DNA of 31,502 nucleotides from positions 1 to 31,502 of the forward strand of contig CAIQGU010000497.1 of assembly GCA_903871435.1 (NCBI GenBank). Direction: 5' to 3'. The notes below the pieces were generated by a model. That model ran no database searches, was not told the origin of the DNA, and worked only from the letters and a program-made list of their open reading frames with translations. The translations under genes and the position numbers were made by a program. Positions 1-10,426 of the stretch are shown here, piece by piece (position 1 is the first letter of the stretch; every line of letters begins with the position of its first letter). The DNA is from an uncultured Burkholderiales bacterium. GTDB taxonomy: Bacteria > Pseudomonadota > Gammaproteobacteria > Burkholderiales > Burkholderiaceae_F.

Positions 1-39
1 CAGGTCGACACGGGTCCGTGCAGGTTAATGGAGCGCATA

Positions 40-510
40 TTAAACCGGCACGGCGGTGGTGTACTTGATCTGGCTGAGTGCAAAGTGGGAAGCCGCGGTC
101 GCGACCGCTGGGTGGCGCAGCAACTCGCGCATGAGGAACCGCTCGTAGTCGGCAACGTCGGCTACGACGACCCGCATTTGATAGTCCCATTCACCGGACA
201 TCGAGTGGCATTCCATGATTTCTTCGCGCGCGCGCACGAAGCTTTCGAACTCTTCCCGCGCCATCTGGGCGTGCGATTTCATGCGCAGCTGGCAGATCAC
301 GCTGACGCCCCGGTCCACGCGTTGTGCATCCACCAGCCGCACTGTGGAGCGCAGCACGCCGGCGGTTTCCAGCGCACGGATACGCCGCCAAACGGACGCG
401 GCCGAAGCGCCGACGGCTTCCGCCAGGGCTGCATGGCTGATCGCGGCATCGATCTGCAGCAGGCGCAGCAACTGGCGGTCGAGAGAATCAATTTGAATGG
501 TATTGATCAT
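40..510 (-). CDS. Lrp/AsnC family transcriptional regulator
   Basis: The 156-residue product has the usual Lrp/AsnC length and layout. An N-terminal winged helix-turn-helix spans roughly residues 7-60 (LDRQLLRLLQIDAAISHAAL, then an ASAASVWRRIRALE recognition helix). A C-terminal RAM ligand-binding/oligomerisation domain follows from about residue 68 (VICQLRMKSH, then SGEWDYQMRVVV and DYERFLM). Such proteins bind DNA as dimers or octamers and usually sense an amino acid. It is divergent from phhA with 93 bases between the starts, and a near-perfect palindrome lies in that gap, so local control of phenylalanine/tyrosine catabolism is a reasonable inference. The effector is not visible; phenylalanine or tyrosine would fit the context. 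Confidence 0.9.
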   Translation of the reverse strand: MINTIQIDSLDRQLLRLLQIDAAISHAALAEAVGASAASVWRRIRALETAGVLRSTVRLVDAQRVDRGVSVICQLRMKSHAQMAREEFESFVRAREEIMECHSMSGEWDYQMRVVVADVADYERFLMRELLRHPAVATAASHFALSQIKYTTAVPV

Positions 511-529
511 GGAAACACCGTGAATGAAA

Positions 530-547
530 TATCAATCCGGAATGATA
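530..547. promoter_or_regulatory. Palindromic operator candidate between the Lrp-type gene and phhA
   Basis: The 18-base sequence TATCAATCCGGAATGATA is symmetric at 16 of 18 positions around a central CCGG. It starts 20 bases upstream of the regulator start and ends 56 bases before the phhA ATG. Its length and A/T-flanked symmetry are compatible with a Lrp/AsnC half-site pair. Binding by the neighbouring regulator is inferred from position only. Confidence 0.45.
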
Positions 548-603
548 GGGATTCGCGCTGGTAATGAAAGCTTTTTCTGCTTCCTGAGGGTTAGAATTTC
601 TCC

Positions 604-1482
604 ATGAATTTCAACGCTTTGTCCGCGCCTTCCGCGTCACCCGCGCCACCCGGCGCGGCCACGGACTGGACGGTGCCGCAGGAATGGTCTGCATACACGG
701 CGGCGGAGCACGCCACCTGGAACCTGCTGTTCGACCGCCAGATGGCGGTGCTGGCCGAGCGCGTAACGCCGGCCTTCCTGCGCGGTGTGGATGCGCTGCA
801 GTTGTCGCGGCAGGGTGTTCCGGACTTTTCCGAACTATCCGAACGCCTGCACGCGTTGACGGGCTGGACCGTTGTCGCCGTGCCGGGCATCGTTCCCGAC
901 GCCGTATTTTTCGAGCACCTGTCACAGCGCCGGTTCGTGGCGGGCCGCTTTATCCGGCGGCCCGACCAGATCGATTACCTGCAGGAACCCGACGTCTTTC
1001 ACGACGTCTTCGGGCACGTGCCGCTGCTCGCCGACCCCGTGTTCGCGGACTACATGCAGGCGTATGGACTTGGCGGTTTGCGGTCGCTGCGCTTTGGCGC
1101 GCTCCCCAAGCTCGCGCGCCTTTATTGGTACACGGTGGAATTTGGCCTCATCCGCGAGGCGGGCGCGCTGCACCTGTACGGAGCCGGTATTGTGTCGAGC
1201 TACGGTGAATCGGTTTTTGCCTTGGACGACGCTTCGCCCCACCGCATTGGCTTTGACTTGCGCCGCGTGATGCGCACGCCCTATCGCATCGACGCCTACC
1301 AGGGAAACTATTTCGTCATCGACAGTTTCGAGGACCTCCTGCGCCAGACGCTCGATGCGGACTTTGCGCCCTTGTACGCCGAACTGGAAGACCAGCCGGA
1401 TTTCGAGATCGACATCATCGTTGCGGGTGACCGCGTCATCCACCGGGGCACCCAGGCCCACACGCGCGTGCGCGTGCCGTGA
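604..1482 (+). CDS. phhA: Phenylalanine 4-monooxygenase (phenylalanine hydroxylase)
   Basis: The enzyme hydroxylates L-phenylalanine to L-tyrosine in the cytoplasm using tetrahydrobiopterin, O2 and non-haem iron. The 292-residue single-domain form is typical of bacteria, which lack the regulatory ACT domain of the animal enzyme. The iron ligands of the family are visible: His133 and His138 in FHDVFGHVP and Glu179 in YWYTVEFGLI, with QIDYLQEPD just before. The chosen ATG gives a short Ala/Pro-rich leader before the conserved DWTVPQEW at about residue 21. A GAGG lies 14 bases upstream of the ATG, farther than ideal. It is the first gene of the operon, with hpd starting 24 bases after its stop. 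Confidence 0.95.
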   Translation: MNFNALSAPSASPAPPGAATDWTVPQEWSAYTAAEHATWNLLFDRQMAVLAERVTPAFLRGVDALQLSRQGVPDFSELSERLHALTGWTVVAVPGIVPDAVFFEHLSQRRFVAGRFIRRPDQIDYLQEPDVFHDVFGHVPLLADPVFADYMQAYGLGGLRSLRFGALPKLARLYWYTVEFGLIREAGALHLYGAGIVSSYGESVFALDDASPHRIGFDLRRVMRTPYRIDAYQGNYFVIDSFEDLLRQTLDADFAPLYAELEDQPDFEIDIIVAGDRVIHRGTQAHTRVRVP

Positions 1483-1506
1483 ACATTGCTGGAAGGAAGG
1501 ATCGCC

Positions 1507-2580
1507 ATGGCTGACCTCTTTGACAACCCCATGGGATTGATGGGCTTTGAGTTCGTGGAGTTTGCGTCGCCCACGCCCAACGTCCTGGAACCCATCTTCG
1601 AGCGGCTGGGCTTCACGCTGGTGGCGCGGCACCGGTCCAAGGATGTGGTGCTCTTTCGCCAGGGCGGCATCAACTTCATCGTCAACCGCGAGCCCCGCAG
1701 CCCGGCGGGCTACCTGGCGGCCGAACATGGTCCCAGCGCCTGCGGCATGGCCTTTCGCGTGCGTGACTCGCATCTGGCGTATTCCCGCGCGCTGGATCTG
1801 GGCGCCCAGCCCATGGAGATGCCCACGGGACCCATGGAGCTGCGGCTCCCCGCGATCAAGGGTATTGGGGGCACACCGATCTACCTCATCGACCGGTTCG
1901 AGGACGGCCAGGCCATCTATGACATCGACTTCCACTTCCTCCCCGGCGTGGACCGCAATCCGCCCGGCCATGGCCTGCGGCTCATCGATCACCTCACGCA
2001 CAATGTCTATCGAGGCCGGATGGCGTTCTGGGCGAGTTTCTATGAGCGGCTGTTCAACTTCCGCCAGATCCGCTATTTCGATATCCAGGGCGAACACACG
2101 GGCCTCGCCTCGCGCGCCATGACAGCGCCCGATGGCCTGATTCGCATACCGCTCAACGAGGAGTCCTCCCGCGGCAGCGGCCAGATCGAGGAGTTCCTGC
2201 TGAAATTCAACGGGGAGGGTATACAACACATAGCCCTCCTCACCGACGACATCATTGCCACCGTGGACAGCCTGCTCCGCGCTGGCGTTCCCCTGATGAG
2301 CGCGCCCAACGGCAGCTATTACGACATGCTCGATGAGCGGCTGCCCGGCCACGGCGAGCCCGTGGAACTGCTTCAGGCCCGGGGCATACTCCTGGACGGC
2401 TCCACCGCCGGCGGCGAGCGGCGCCTGCTGTTGCAGATATTCTCCGAGACGCTGCTGGGACCGGTGTTCTTCGAATTCATCCAGCGCAAGGACGACGACG
2501 GATTTGGCGAGGGCAATTTCAAAGCGCTCTTCGAATCCCTGGAACGCGACCAGATACGCCGCGGCGCGCTCGCCGTCTGA
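1507..2580 (+). CDS. hpd: 4-hydroxyphenylpyruvate dioxygenase
   Basis: The enzyme converts 4-hydroxyphenylpyruvate to homogentisate, the second oxidative step of tyrosine breakdown. The 357-residue protein has two VOC modules. The three iron ligands fall where expected for bacterial HPPD: His162 in DHLTHNVY, His241 in [10 protein letters not shown] and Glu323 in FFEFIQRK. The GNFKALFES stretch near the C-terminus is also typical. I chose ATG 1507 because GGAAGGAAGG lies 6 bases upstream; an in-frame TTG at 1486 would overlap that ribosome binding site. It follows phhA closely and precedes the VOC gene by 38 bases, so it is co-transcribed with them. Confidence 0.96.
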   Translation: MADLFDNPMGLMGFEFVEFASPTPNVLEPIFERLGFTLVARHRSKDVVLFRQGGINFIVNREPRSPAGYLAAEHGPSACGMAFRVRDSHLAYSRALDLGAQPMEMPTGPMELRLPAIKGIGGTPIYLIDRFEDGQAIYDIDFHFLPGVDRNPPGHGLRLIDHLTHNVYRGRMAFWASFYERLFNFRQIRYFDIQGEHTGLASRAMTAPDGLIRIPLNEESSRGSGQIEEFLLKFNGEGIQHIALLTDDIIATVDSLLRAGVPLMSAPNGSYYDMLDERLPGHGEPVELLQARGILLDGSTAGGERRLLLQIFSETLLGPVFFEFIQRKDDDGFGEGNFKALFESLERDQIRRGALAV

Positions 2581-2618
2581 GCCGTACCGCTGGAAAACGC
2601 CGGGGAAGGGGACCCACT

Positions 2619-3173
2619 ATGAAGATCGACCGCATCCACCACGTTGCGTATCGCTGCCGGGACGCCAAGGAAACCGTGCTCTGGTACCGCGACATGCTCA
2701 ACATGGACTTCGTGCTCGCCATCTCAGAAGACCGCGTGCCGTCCACCAAGGTGCCCGATCCGTATATGCATGTGTTCATCGACGCGGGCGGCGGCAATGT
2801 GCTGGCATTCTTCGAGCTGCCCACCCAACCGCCCATGGGACGCGACCCCAACACGCCTGAGTGGGTGCAGCACATCGCCTTCAAGGTGCGCGACCGCGAA
2901 GAGCTTCTGGCCTTCAAGGCGCACCTGGAAGCCAAGGGCGTGGATGTCCTGGGCGTGACCGATCACGGCGCCTTCCATTCCATCTATTTTTTCGACCCCA
3001 ACGGCCACCGCCTGGAACTCTCGTGCCCGGACCCCGATGAGGCGGCCATCCTGCGCCAGCTCGATGCGGTCAAGTGGGACATGCTGGAAGAATGGAGCCG
3101 TACCCGGCGCGCGCCGCGCCACGCCGCATTTCTGCACACGCGTGAGCTGACAGCCACAGGCGATGCGCAATGA
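2619..3173 (+). CDS. One-domain VOC superfamily metalloprotein (glyoxalase/extradiol dioxygenase fold)
   Basis: The 184-residue protein is a single VOC domain made of two beta-alpha-beta-beta-beta modules. Candidate metal ligands sit at the usual places: a His in IHHVAYRC near residue 8, Glu66 in LAFFELP, a His in WVQHIAFKV near residue 85 and Glu133 in GHRLELSC. A short polar C-terminal tail follows. The superfamily includes glyoxalase I, epimerases, resistance proteins and one-domain extradiol dioxygenases, so the reaction cannot be named from sequence. Its place between hpd and fahA, with an ATGA overlap into fahA, ties it to the homogentisate branch. The start has a GGAAGGGG ribosome binding site. 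Confidence 0.85.
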   Translation: MKIDRIHHVAYRCRDAKETVLWYRDMLNMDFVLAISEDRVPSTKVPDPYMHVFIDAGGGNVLAFFELPTQPPMGRDPNTPEWVQHIAFKVRDREELLAFKAHLEAKGVDVLGVTDHGAFHSIYFFDPNGHRLELSCPDPDEAAILRQLDAVKWDMLEEWSRTRRAPRHAAFLHTRELTATGDAQ

Positions 3174-4447
3174 GCGCGATCGTCGATGAAACCCATGATC
3201 CGCATCTGCAGAGCTGGGTTGCGTCGGCGAACGATCCCGATACGCACTTTCCCATCCAGAACCTGCCGTTTGGGCGCTTTCGGCGGGACGCCGCCGGACC
3301 CTGGCGGATTGGCACCGCCATCGGTGATCAGGTTCTGGACCTGGAGCGGGCCGGTCTGATCGCCGGCCGGGACGTGACGCAGCTCATGCAGGCGCCGGTA
3401 CCGCAACGCAGGGCGCTGCGTGCGGCGATCAGCCGTGCACTGGCCGTGGGTGCTGCGTCGCAAGAGCGAACCCAGGCGGCGTTATTGCCGCAATCGGCTG
3501 TGCAGATGGGCCTGCCTTGCGAAATCGGCGGCTACACGGATTTTTACGCCGGTATCCACCATGCGCGCGCGGTGGGCGCCCTGCTGCGGCCCGACACCCC
3601 GCTGCTGCCCAATTACAAGTGGCTGCCCATTGCTTATCACGGTCGTGCCTCGTCCATCGACGTCAGTCCCAGCACGTTCCGGCGTCCCTGGGGTCAGCAG
3701 CGCGGGCCCGACGAGAATGCGCCGCCGGGCTTCAAGCCGACGGCGCGCCTGGACTATGAGCTGGAACTGGGTTGGCTGGTGGGATGCGGCAATGCGCGCG
3801 GCGATCCAGTTCCCATGGCGCAGGCAGAGGACCACCTGTTTGGCGTGGTGCTGTTCAATGACTGGAGCGCCCGCGACATCCAGGGCTGGGAATACCAGCC
3901 GCTGGGCCCGTTCCTGGGCAAGAGCTTTGCTAGCACGATTTCCCCCTGGATCGTTACGCTGGAAGCGCTGGCGCCGTTTCGCGTGGCTCCCGTGCGGCCC
4001 GAGAGCGATCCGCAGCCGCTGCCGTACCTGGATTCCCCGTTCAACCGGTCCGCGGGTGCGGTCGATATCGCACTCGAGGTCCGGCTGCAGACCGCTGCGA
4101 TGCGCGCCGCTGGCAACACCGGTGACGTTATGAGCGCATCCAACGCTACCGACAGCTATTGGACGCCCGCCCAGTTGCTCACCCACCATGCCAGCAACGG
4201 CTGCAATCTGCGAACGGGCGATCTGCTGGGCACCGGCACGCTGTCGGGAGCGCGTCCGGACCAGGCCGGTTCGCTGCTCGAACTGAGCGCGGGTGGAAAG
4301 CAGCGCATAGTGCTATCCAATGGCGAAGCGCGCAGCTTCCTGGAAGATGGGGACTGCGTGATCCTGCGCGGGGTTTGCGCGCGCGATGGCTATCGGCGCA
4401 TTGGTTTGGGCGAGTGCCGCGGGACGGTGGAATCGGCAGTCCCGTAA
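3170..4447 (+). CDS. fahA: Fumarylacetoacetase
   Basis: This enzyme hydrolyses 4-fumarylacetoacetate to fumarate and acetoacetate, the last step of tyrosine degradation. The 425-residue length fits the full-size FAH family, which has an SH3-like N-terminal domain, rather than the shorter FahA-like hydrolases. Active-site residues are recognisable: Asp124 and catalytic His131 in TDFYAGIHHA, Glu197 and Glu199 in LDYELELGW, and Asp231 in LFNDWSARD, followed by the typical PLGPFLGKSF. The start ATG overlaps the stop of the VOC gene, indicating translational coupling. The gene ends the operon; the next gene is convergent. Confidence 0.95.
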   Translation: MSAIVDETHDPHLQSWVASANDPDTHFPIQNLPFGRFRRDAAGPWRIGTAIGDQVLDLERAGLIAGRDVTQLMQAPVPQRRALRAAISRALAVGAASQERTQAALLPQSAVQMGLPCEIGGYTDFYAGIHHARAVGALLRPDTPLLPNYKWLPIAYHGRASSIDVSPSTFRRPWGQQRGPDENAPPGFKPTARLDYELELGWLVGCGNARGDPVPMAQAEDHLFGVVLFNDWSARDIQGWEYQPLGPFLGKSFASTISPWIVTLEALAPFRVAPVRPESDPQPLPYLDSPFNRSAGAVDIALEVRLQTAAMRAAGNTGDVMSASNATDSYWTPAQLLTHHASNGCNLRTGDLLGTGTLSGARPDQAGSLLELSAGGKQRIVLSNGEARSFLEDGDCVILRGVCARDGYRRIGLGECRGTVESAVP

Positions 4448-4552
4448 ACGTGCTGCCCCACCGCGGCATGGCGCTCCTGCATGCCCACATCCGGTCGTCG
4501 GGGCGACGGCAACGATGTTGCACCGCGCCGGCAAAGCACTACGGACGCTGCA

Positions 4553-6337
4553 TCAAATCCAGAACTTAACTTCCTCGGTGGGCTCGCCGGCCACCGTGAA
4601 GTACTTCTGCTGCCACGCCGCCGTAGGGTCCAGGCCCGCAAACGCAACGTTGGGGTCCTTCGGATTCTTCTGCAGTTGAAAGCGCCAGCGGTAGTGATCG
4701 TAGACATCCATCACATGCGTGGCATACGCCGCGGCCAACGCTTTGTGCCCACGGATGATCAGCAGGTTCTCGTCATTATTGGTCGACGCCCGCAGCCCCA
4801 GGTTGTGGCTGCCCACCACCACGACGCAGTTGTCGGAAAACGGGTCGATCACGCAGATCTTGTCGTGGATGACGGCAAAACCCAGGGTCAGCAGTTCATT
4901 CGTCCAATAATCAAAATCGTCGCGAATTTCCGTGGCGGTGACGACGAGGTCCGGTGTATTCGTATCGCGGTGATACAGGTTGGTATTGAAACCCGTCGCG
5001 ACCGTTCCCGAAGTAGCGGCACCGCGCACGAAGAGCGCCGCATTGGCTTGCTTGGCCTTTGCTATGGCGTCAACGATGGATGGGGTGCCCGGCTCAAACG
5101 CCAGGAACACGATGCCCTGCTGGGCGCCCGCGATGAGCGCTTCCACGTCGTCGATGTCCACCGCGGATTTCGGGCTGGTCGAGGTCTTCTCGTAGACGCT
5201 GGCATTGGGAGAGAACCATACGCGAACCGTGCTGCCGTCGATGGCAAAGTCCTGCGGCGTCTTTGCGTTGGTTGCTCGAAATCCCGCCTTCTGCGGCCCC
5301 AGGCTCAGGCTGCCCTTGGGCGTAGGCTGGGTGTTGGCCACCGGGGTGTCCTGCAGTATCCGGTCCCAGTAATCCTTGTATACCGCTGCGAGGCCTGCAT
5401 CCTGGATGAGGATGGCATTGTTGCTCTGGCCGCAGGTGCCCGTGAACGTCCAGTTGGTGCTGCCGGTGAGCACGGCCTCCGGGGTACCCCGTGGGTCCAC
5501 GCACACCACGAACTTGTTGTGTCCGATATGGCCCTTGGGCATGAAGCGGTCCTGCATGCTGTGCAAATGTCCGTTGGCATGCAGGTCGGCGCGGCTTGAC
5601 CGGTTGGTGTCGTCGGCCACGCCGGCTTCGGACAGGATCAGGTTCATGGCGGGCGTCTTGAGTACCGGCACCAGGTCGGGGTCGTTGAGTTCATAGAGCG
5701 CGGCATAGCAGCTGCCGCCGGTGGCTTCAGCGCGGGCGATGGGGATCTGCAGGGCCGCGATCAGGGCGCCGCCCAGTTCGCTGCGCATCGGGTCGCCGCT
5801 TTGCGTGAGGTGCTTGCGCAGCGCTCCGGGGTCGCGCACCAGCTGGCCCTGCTTGTTCTTGACCAGCGGTATGACTTCGGTCAGGGCCTGGGTGGAGAGG
5901 ATGCCGCGATTGAAGTAGCAGGCGATGTTGTCGCTCACCACCGGGTTCAGGGTTACCGTATTGGTGGTGGATGTCCAGGATCCCTTGATCAGGGAGTTTC
6001 CCCCGTCCTTGATCATGGCCGTGATCACATAGCGGTAAGTGCCGCCGGCCTTGGCTTCCACGTCGCGCCATATGAATTTTTGTATCGGCCAGATGTCCGT
6101 GGTCTTTTGCGTCCGCTGGGTCCTGCCGTCGGGAAGCATCTTGGGCAGGGAGTCGCGGTCGCCGGCAAAACCCACCCAGCTGGGGAGTGTTGTGGTTGTC
6201 CCCGTGTTCACATCCACGCGCTGCACGCAAAATCCCAGACAGTTGGCTATGGGGCCCCCGGGGTTCCAGGCCAGGATGGCGACATCGTTATTGGCGCAGG
6301 CGCGCGAGGTAGGTGTCGTGGCGGGCGTAGTGTCCAT
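4553..6337 (-). CDS. Phospholipase D-like domain protein
   Basis: The 594-residue protein has the two phosphodiesterase (HKD) motifs of the phospholipase D superfamily. The second is canonical: His491 in HDKICVID with the downstream GSHNLG. The first, His273 in HNKFVVCVD with downstream GSTNWT, has one extra residue between Lys and Asp. The first ~150 residues are beta-rich and resemble a fibronectin III-like module (AWNPGGP, then KAGGTYRYVITAM). I chose the ATG at 6337 because GGGAGG lies just upstream; an upstream ATG at 6472 would add 45 unconserved-looking residues. There is no signal peptide. Substrate could be phospholipid or nucleic acid. No secretion gene is adjacent, so an effector role is only possible. 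It is convergent with fahA. Confidence 0.8.
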   Translation of the reverse strand: MDTTPATTPTSRACANNDVAILAWNPGGPIANCLGFCVQRVDVNTGTTTTLPSWVGFAGDRDSLPKMLPDGRTQRTQKTTDIWPIQKFIWRDVEAKAGGTYRYVITAMIKDGGNSLIKGSWTSTTNTVTLNPVVSDNIACYFNRGILSTQALTEVIPLVKNKQGQLVRDPGALRKHLTQSGDPMRSELGGALIAALQIPIARAEATGGSCYAALYELNDPDLVPVLKTPAMNLILSEAGVADDTNRSSRADLHANGHLHSMQDRFMPKGHIGHNKFVVCVDPRGTPEAVLTGSTNWTFTGTCGQSNNAILIQDAGLAAVYKDYWDRILQDTPVANTQPTPKGSLSLGPQKAGFRATNAKTPQDFAIDGSTVRVWFSPNASVYEKTSTSPKSAVDIDDVEALIAGAQQGIVFLAFEPGTPSIVDAIAKAKQANAALFVRGAATSGTVATGFNTNLYHRDTNTPDLVVTATEIRDDFDYWTNELLTLGFAVIHDKICVIDPFSDNCVVVVGSHNLGLRASTNNDENLLIIRGHKALAAAYATHVMDVYDHYRWRFQLQKNPKDPNVAFAGLDPTAAWQQKYFTVAGEPTEEVKFWI

Positions 6338-6370
6338 GGCGTCCTTGCCTCCCCGGAGTTTGCGGCAGGA

Positions 6371-6376
6371 AATATA
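6371..6376 (-). promoter_or_regulatory. Possible -10 element for the phospholipase D-like gene
   Basis: On the minus strand TATATT lies 33 bases before the ATG at 6337 and matches the sigma-70 -10 consensus at 5 of 6 positions. No convincing -35 hexamer lies at 16-18 bases spacing, so this is a weak call. Confidence 0.2.
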
Positions 6377-6594
6377 CGGCTGGATAGTCACCCGGGTTTG
6401 TGACCATGGTGTTAACGCCGTGAGAACCCCGGTGGCGCCGATGCGTGTTTGCGCCGGAAGCTGCCACGTCACAAGCGGGGCTGGCCAACGCCCCAGGACG
6501 TTGCCGGGGTCATCGCCATGCGTGCTGGCGCACGGAGTTGGGGGGTACCGGCGTGGTAGCTTGACTGCACACCGCCTCAGCCTGGGTCGCCTCG

Positions 6595-8800
<2,206 letters not shown>

Positions 8801-8808
<8 letters not shown>

Positions 8809-9136
8809 CCGCCAATATGCCTCGGGGCATCGGCAACGCGCACTTGCGGACGCGGTGGGTAACGCGTCGGCGCGCAAGTTGCAGGCGCGTCAGGCCGCGT
8901 CCCAGGAGTTTGGCAATAGCCTGGGATTCATGGGACTGATCGGATGGTCGGTAACGACGCCGACGCTGCTGGGCGTGGTACTGGGCCATTGGCTCGACGG
9001 CGGCCATCCGGGGCGGGTGTCGTGGACGCTGACCCTGATGACGGGGGGCATAGGCCTGGGCTGCTTTACCGCGTGGTACTGGATTGCCCGGGAAAGCAGA
9101 AAATCGGATCACCACGGAGCGGGCGACGATGCATGA
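8801..9136 (+). CDS. atpQ: N-type ATPase AtpQ (AtpI-like membrane protein)
   Basis: This 111-residue protein has a charged N-terminus (about 40 residues, rich in Arg/Gln) and two predicted membrane segments (LGFMGLIGWSVTTPTLLGVV and TLTLMTGGIGLGCFTAWYWI) joined by a short GHWLDGGHPGR loop. AtpI-like proteins have been proposed to assist c-ring assembly or Mg2+ handling; the exact role of AtpQ is not established. It occupies the position expected in the atpDCQRBEFAG order. The start overlaps atpC and its end overlaps atpR by 8 bases. Confidence 0.85.
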
Positions 9137-9443
9137 GACCCTGCCGCTCGTCCTGGCATGGCTGGCGGGCACCCTGCTGGGGGTGATGTTCTACGGTGGC
9201 CTGTGGCTGACGATACGGTGGGCACACCGGCCCGGCGCGCCGGTCCTCTGGTTCCCCGCCAGCTTCCTGCTGCGCATGGGCCTGGCCCTGGCCGGCATCT
9301 ATTTCGTGGGCCGCGATGGGGGACTGGCGCTGCTCGGCTGCCTGGTGGGTTTCGTGCTCGCGCGCTTCTGGGTGGCGGCGTGCATACGGCCACGGCACGG
9401 CACTGCACCGGCAGGGATATCGCGTCATGCATCTGAGTCCTGA
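9129..9443 (+). CDS. atpR: N-type ATPase AtpR membrane protein
   Basis: This 104-residue protein has three predicted membrane segments, at about residues 5-25 (PLVLAWLAGTLLGVMFYGGL), 38-58 and 62-82. Its length, hydrophobicity and position between atpQ and atpB identify it as the N-ATPase-specific AtpR, whose function is unproven but is thought to relate to rotor assembly or ion supply. I chose ATG 9129, inside the end of atpQ. It ends 17 bases inside atpB. Confidence 0.85.
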   Translation: MHETLPLVLAWLAGTLLGVMFYGGLWLTIRWAHRPGAPVLWFPASFLLRMGLALAGIYFVGRDGGLALLGCLVGFVLARFWVAACIRPRHGTAPAGISRHASES

Positions 9444-10131
9444 CGAGATTGTTCTCTGGCAATACGGGATCCTCAGGATCAATGCCACGATCGCCATTAC
9501 GTGGCTGATCATGATCTTCCTGGCCCTGGGTTCGCGCATGGCAACGCACAAGCTGTCGGCGAACGCAAAGCGGACGCGCTGGCAGAACCTGCTGGAAATC
9601 GTCGTGACGGAAATGGAACAGCAGATTGCGGCTATCGGCGTGCGGCATGCTGCCCGCTATCTGGGCTTCGTCGGCACCTTGTTTCTTTTTGTTGCTACGG
9701 CCAGCTTGTTGACGCTGCTGCCCGGATACATCCCGCCGACCAGTTCGCTCTCGACGACAGCAGCGCTTGCGCTGTGTGTCATGGCGGCGGTGCCGGTGTT
9801 CGGCATCCGCGAGCAGGGCCTGCGTGCCTATCTGGCGTCCTACTTTGAACCTACGTTCATCATGTTCCCCTTCAATGTCATCAGTGAGCTTTCGAGGACG
9901 ATAGCCCTGGCGGTCCGCCTGTTTGGCAACATGATGAGCGGCGTGATGATCACGGGCATCCTGCTCACGATCACACCGCTGCTGTTCCCGGCCGTTATGA
10001 CCGCACTGGGGCTGCTTACCGGCATGGTGCAGGCCTATATCTTCAGCGTTCTGGCCGCGGTCTACATCGCGGCTGCCCTGGGCGCGAACGCACCGGCACC
10101 GGCCGCGTTAACACACACTGACCCGTCTTGA
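9427..10131 (+). CDS. atpB: N-type ATPase subunit a
   Basis: Subunit a is the 234-residue stator channel of the membrane sector. The protein is strongly hydrophobic with about six membrane segments, and the essential arginine is in the RTIALAVRLFGNMMSG segment that faces the c-ring. The chosen ATG 9427 gives MHLSPDEIVLWQYG, matching the short N-terminus of N-ATPase a subunits. It overlaps atpR by 17 bases, and atpE follows 10 bases after the stop. Confidence 0.93.
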   Translation: MHLSPDEIVLWQYGILRINATIAITWLIMIFLALGSRMATHKLSANAKRTRWQNLLEIVVTEMEQQIAAIGVRHAARYLGFVGTLFLFVATASLLTLLPGYIPPTSSLSTTAALALCVMAAVPVFGIREQGLRAYLASYFEPTFIMFPFNVISELSRTIALAVRLFGNMMSGVMITGILLTITPLLFPAVMTALGLLTGMVQAYIFSVLAAVYIAAALGANAPAPAALTHTDPS

Positions 10132-10141
10132 ATAAGGCCCT

Positions 10142-10423
10142 ATGGAAACCCTTTCGATCATCGCTGTAGCCTCCATCGTCATGGCCGGTCTCACCACCAG
10201 CTTTGGCTGTCTCGCACCCGCCCTTGCGGAAGGCCGCGCGGTGGCCACGGCCCTCGAAGCGCTGGCCCAGCAGCCGGACGCCTCCGCCACCATCACCCGG
10301 ACCCTCTTCGTGGGGCTCGCGATGATCGAGTCCACCGCCATCTACTGCTTCGTGGTGTCGATGATCCTGATCTTTGCCAACCCGTTCTGGACGGCCGCCA
10401 CGGCCCAGGTCGCCGGGAAGTAG
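10142..10423 (+). CDS. atpE: N-type ATPase subunit c (rotor ring)
   Basis: The 93-residue hairpin forms the rotor ring. Two membrane helices are joined by a polar loop near ALAQQPDASA. The ion-carrying carboxylate lies in GLAMIESTAIY, where Glu-Ser and a Tyr five residues after the Glu repeat the Na+ ligand pattern known from Ilyobacter-type c subunits. A second Glu is in helix 1 (LAEGRAV). As I recall, a Burkholderia N-ATPase c17 ring with the same type of site was measured as H+-specific, so the coupling ion should not be read off the motif alone. Confidence 0.95.
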   Translation: METLSIIAVASIVMAGLTTSFGCLAPALAEGRAVATALEALAQQPDASATITRTLFVGLAMIESTAIYCFVVSMILIFANPFWTAATAQVAGK

Positions 10424-10426
10424 TTC

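Noticed and set aside
922..2352. 476-residue open frame on the minus strand
   Set aside because: It is antisense to phhA and hpd, whose family residues are fully accounted for on the plus strand. Long antisense frames are expected at this GC content.
6561..6590. Promoter for the N-ATPase operon with TTGACT as -35
   Set aside because: No acceptable -10 lies 16-18 bases downstream.
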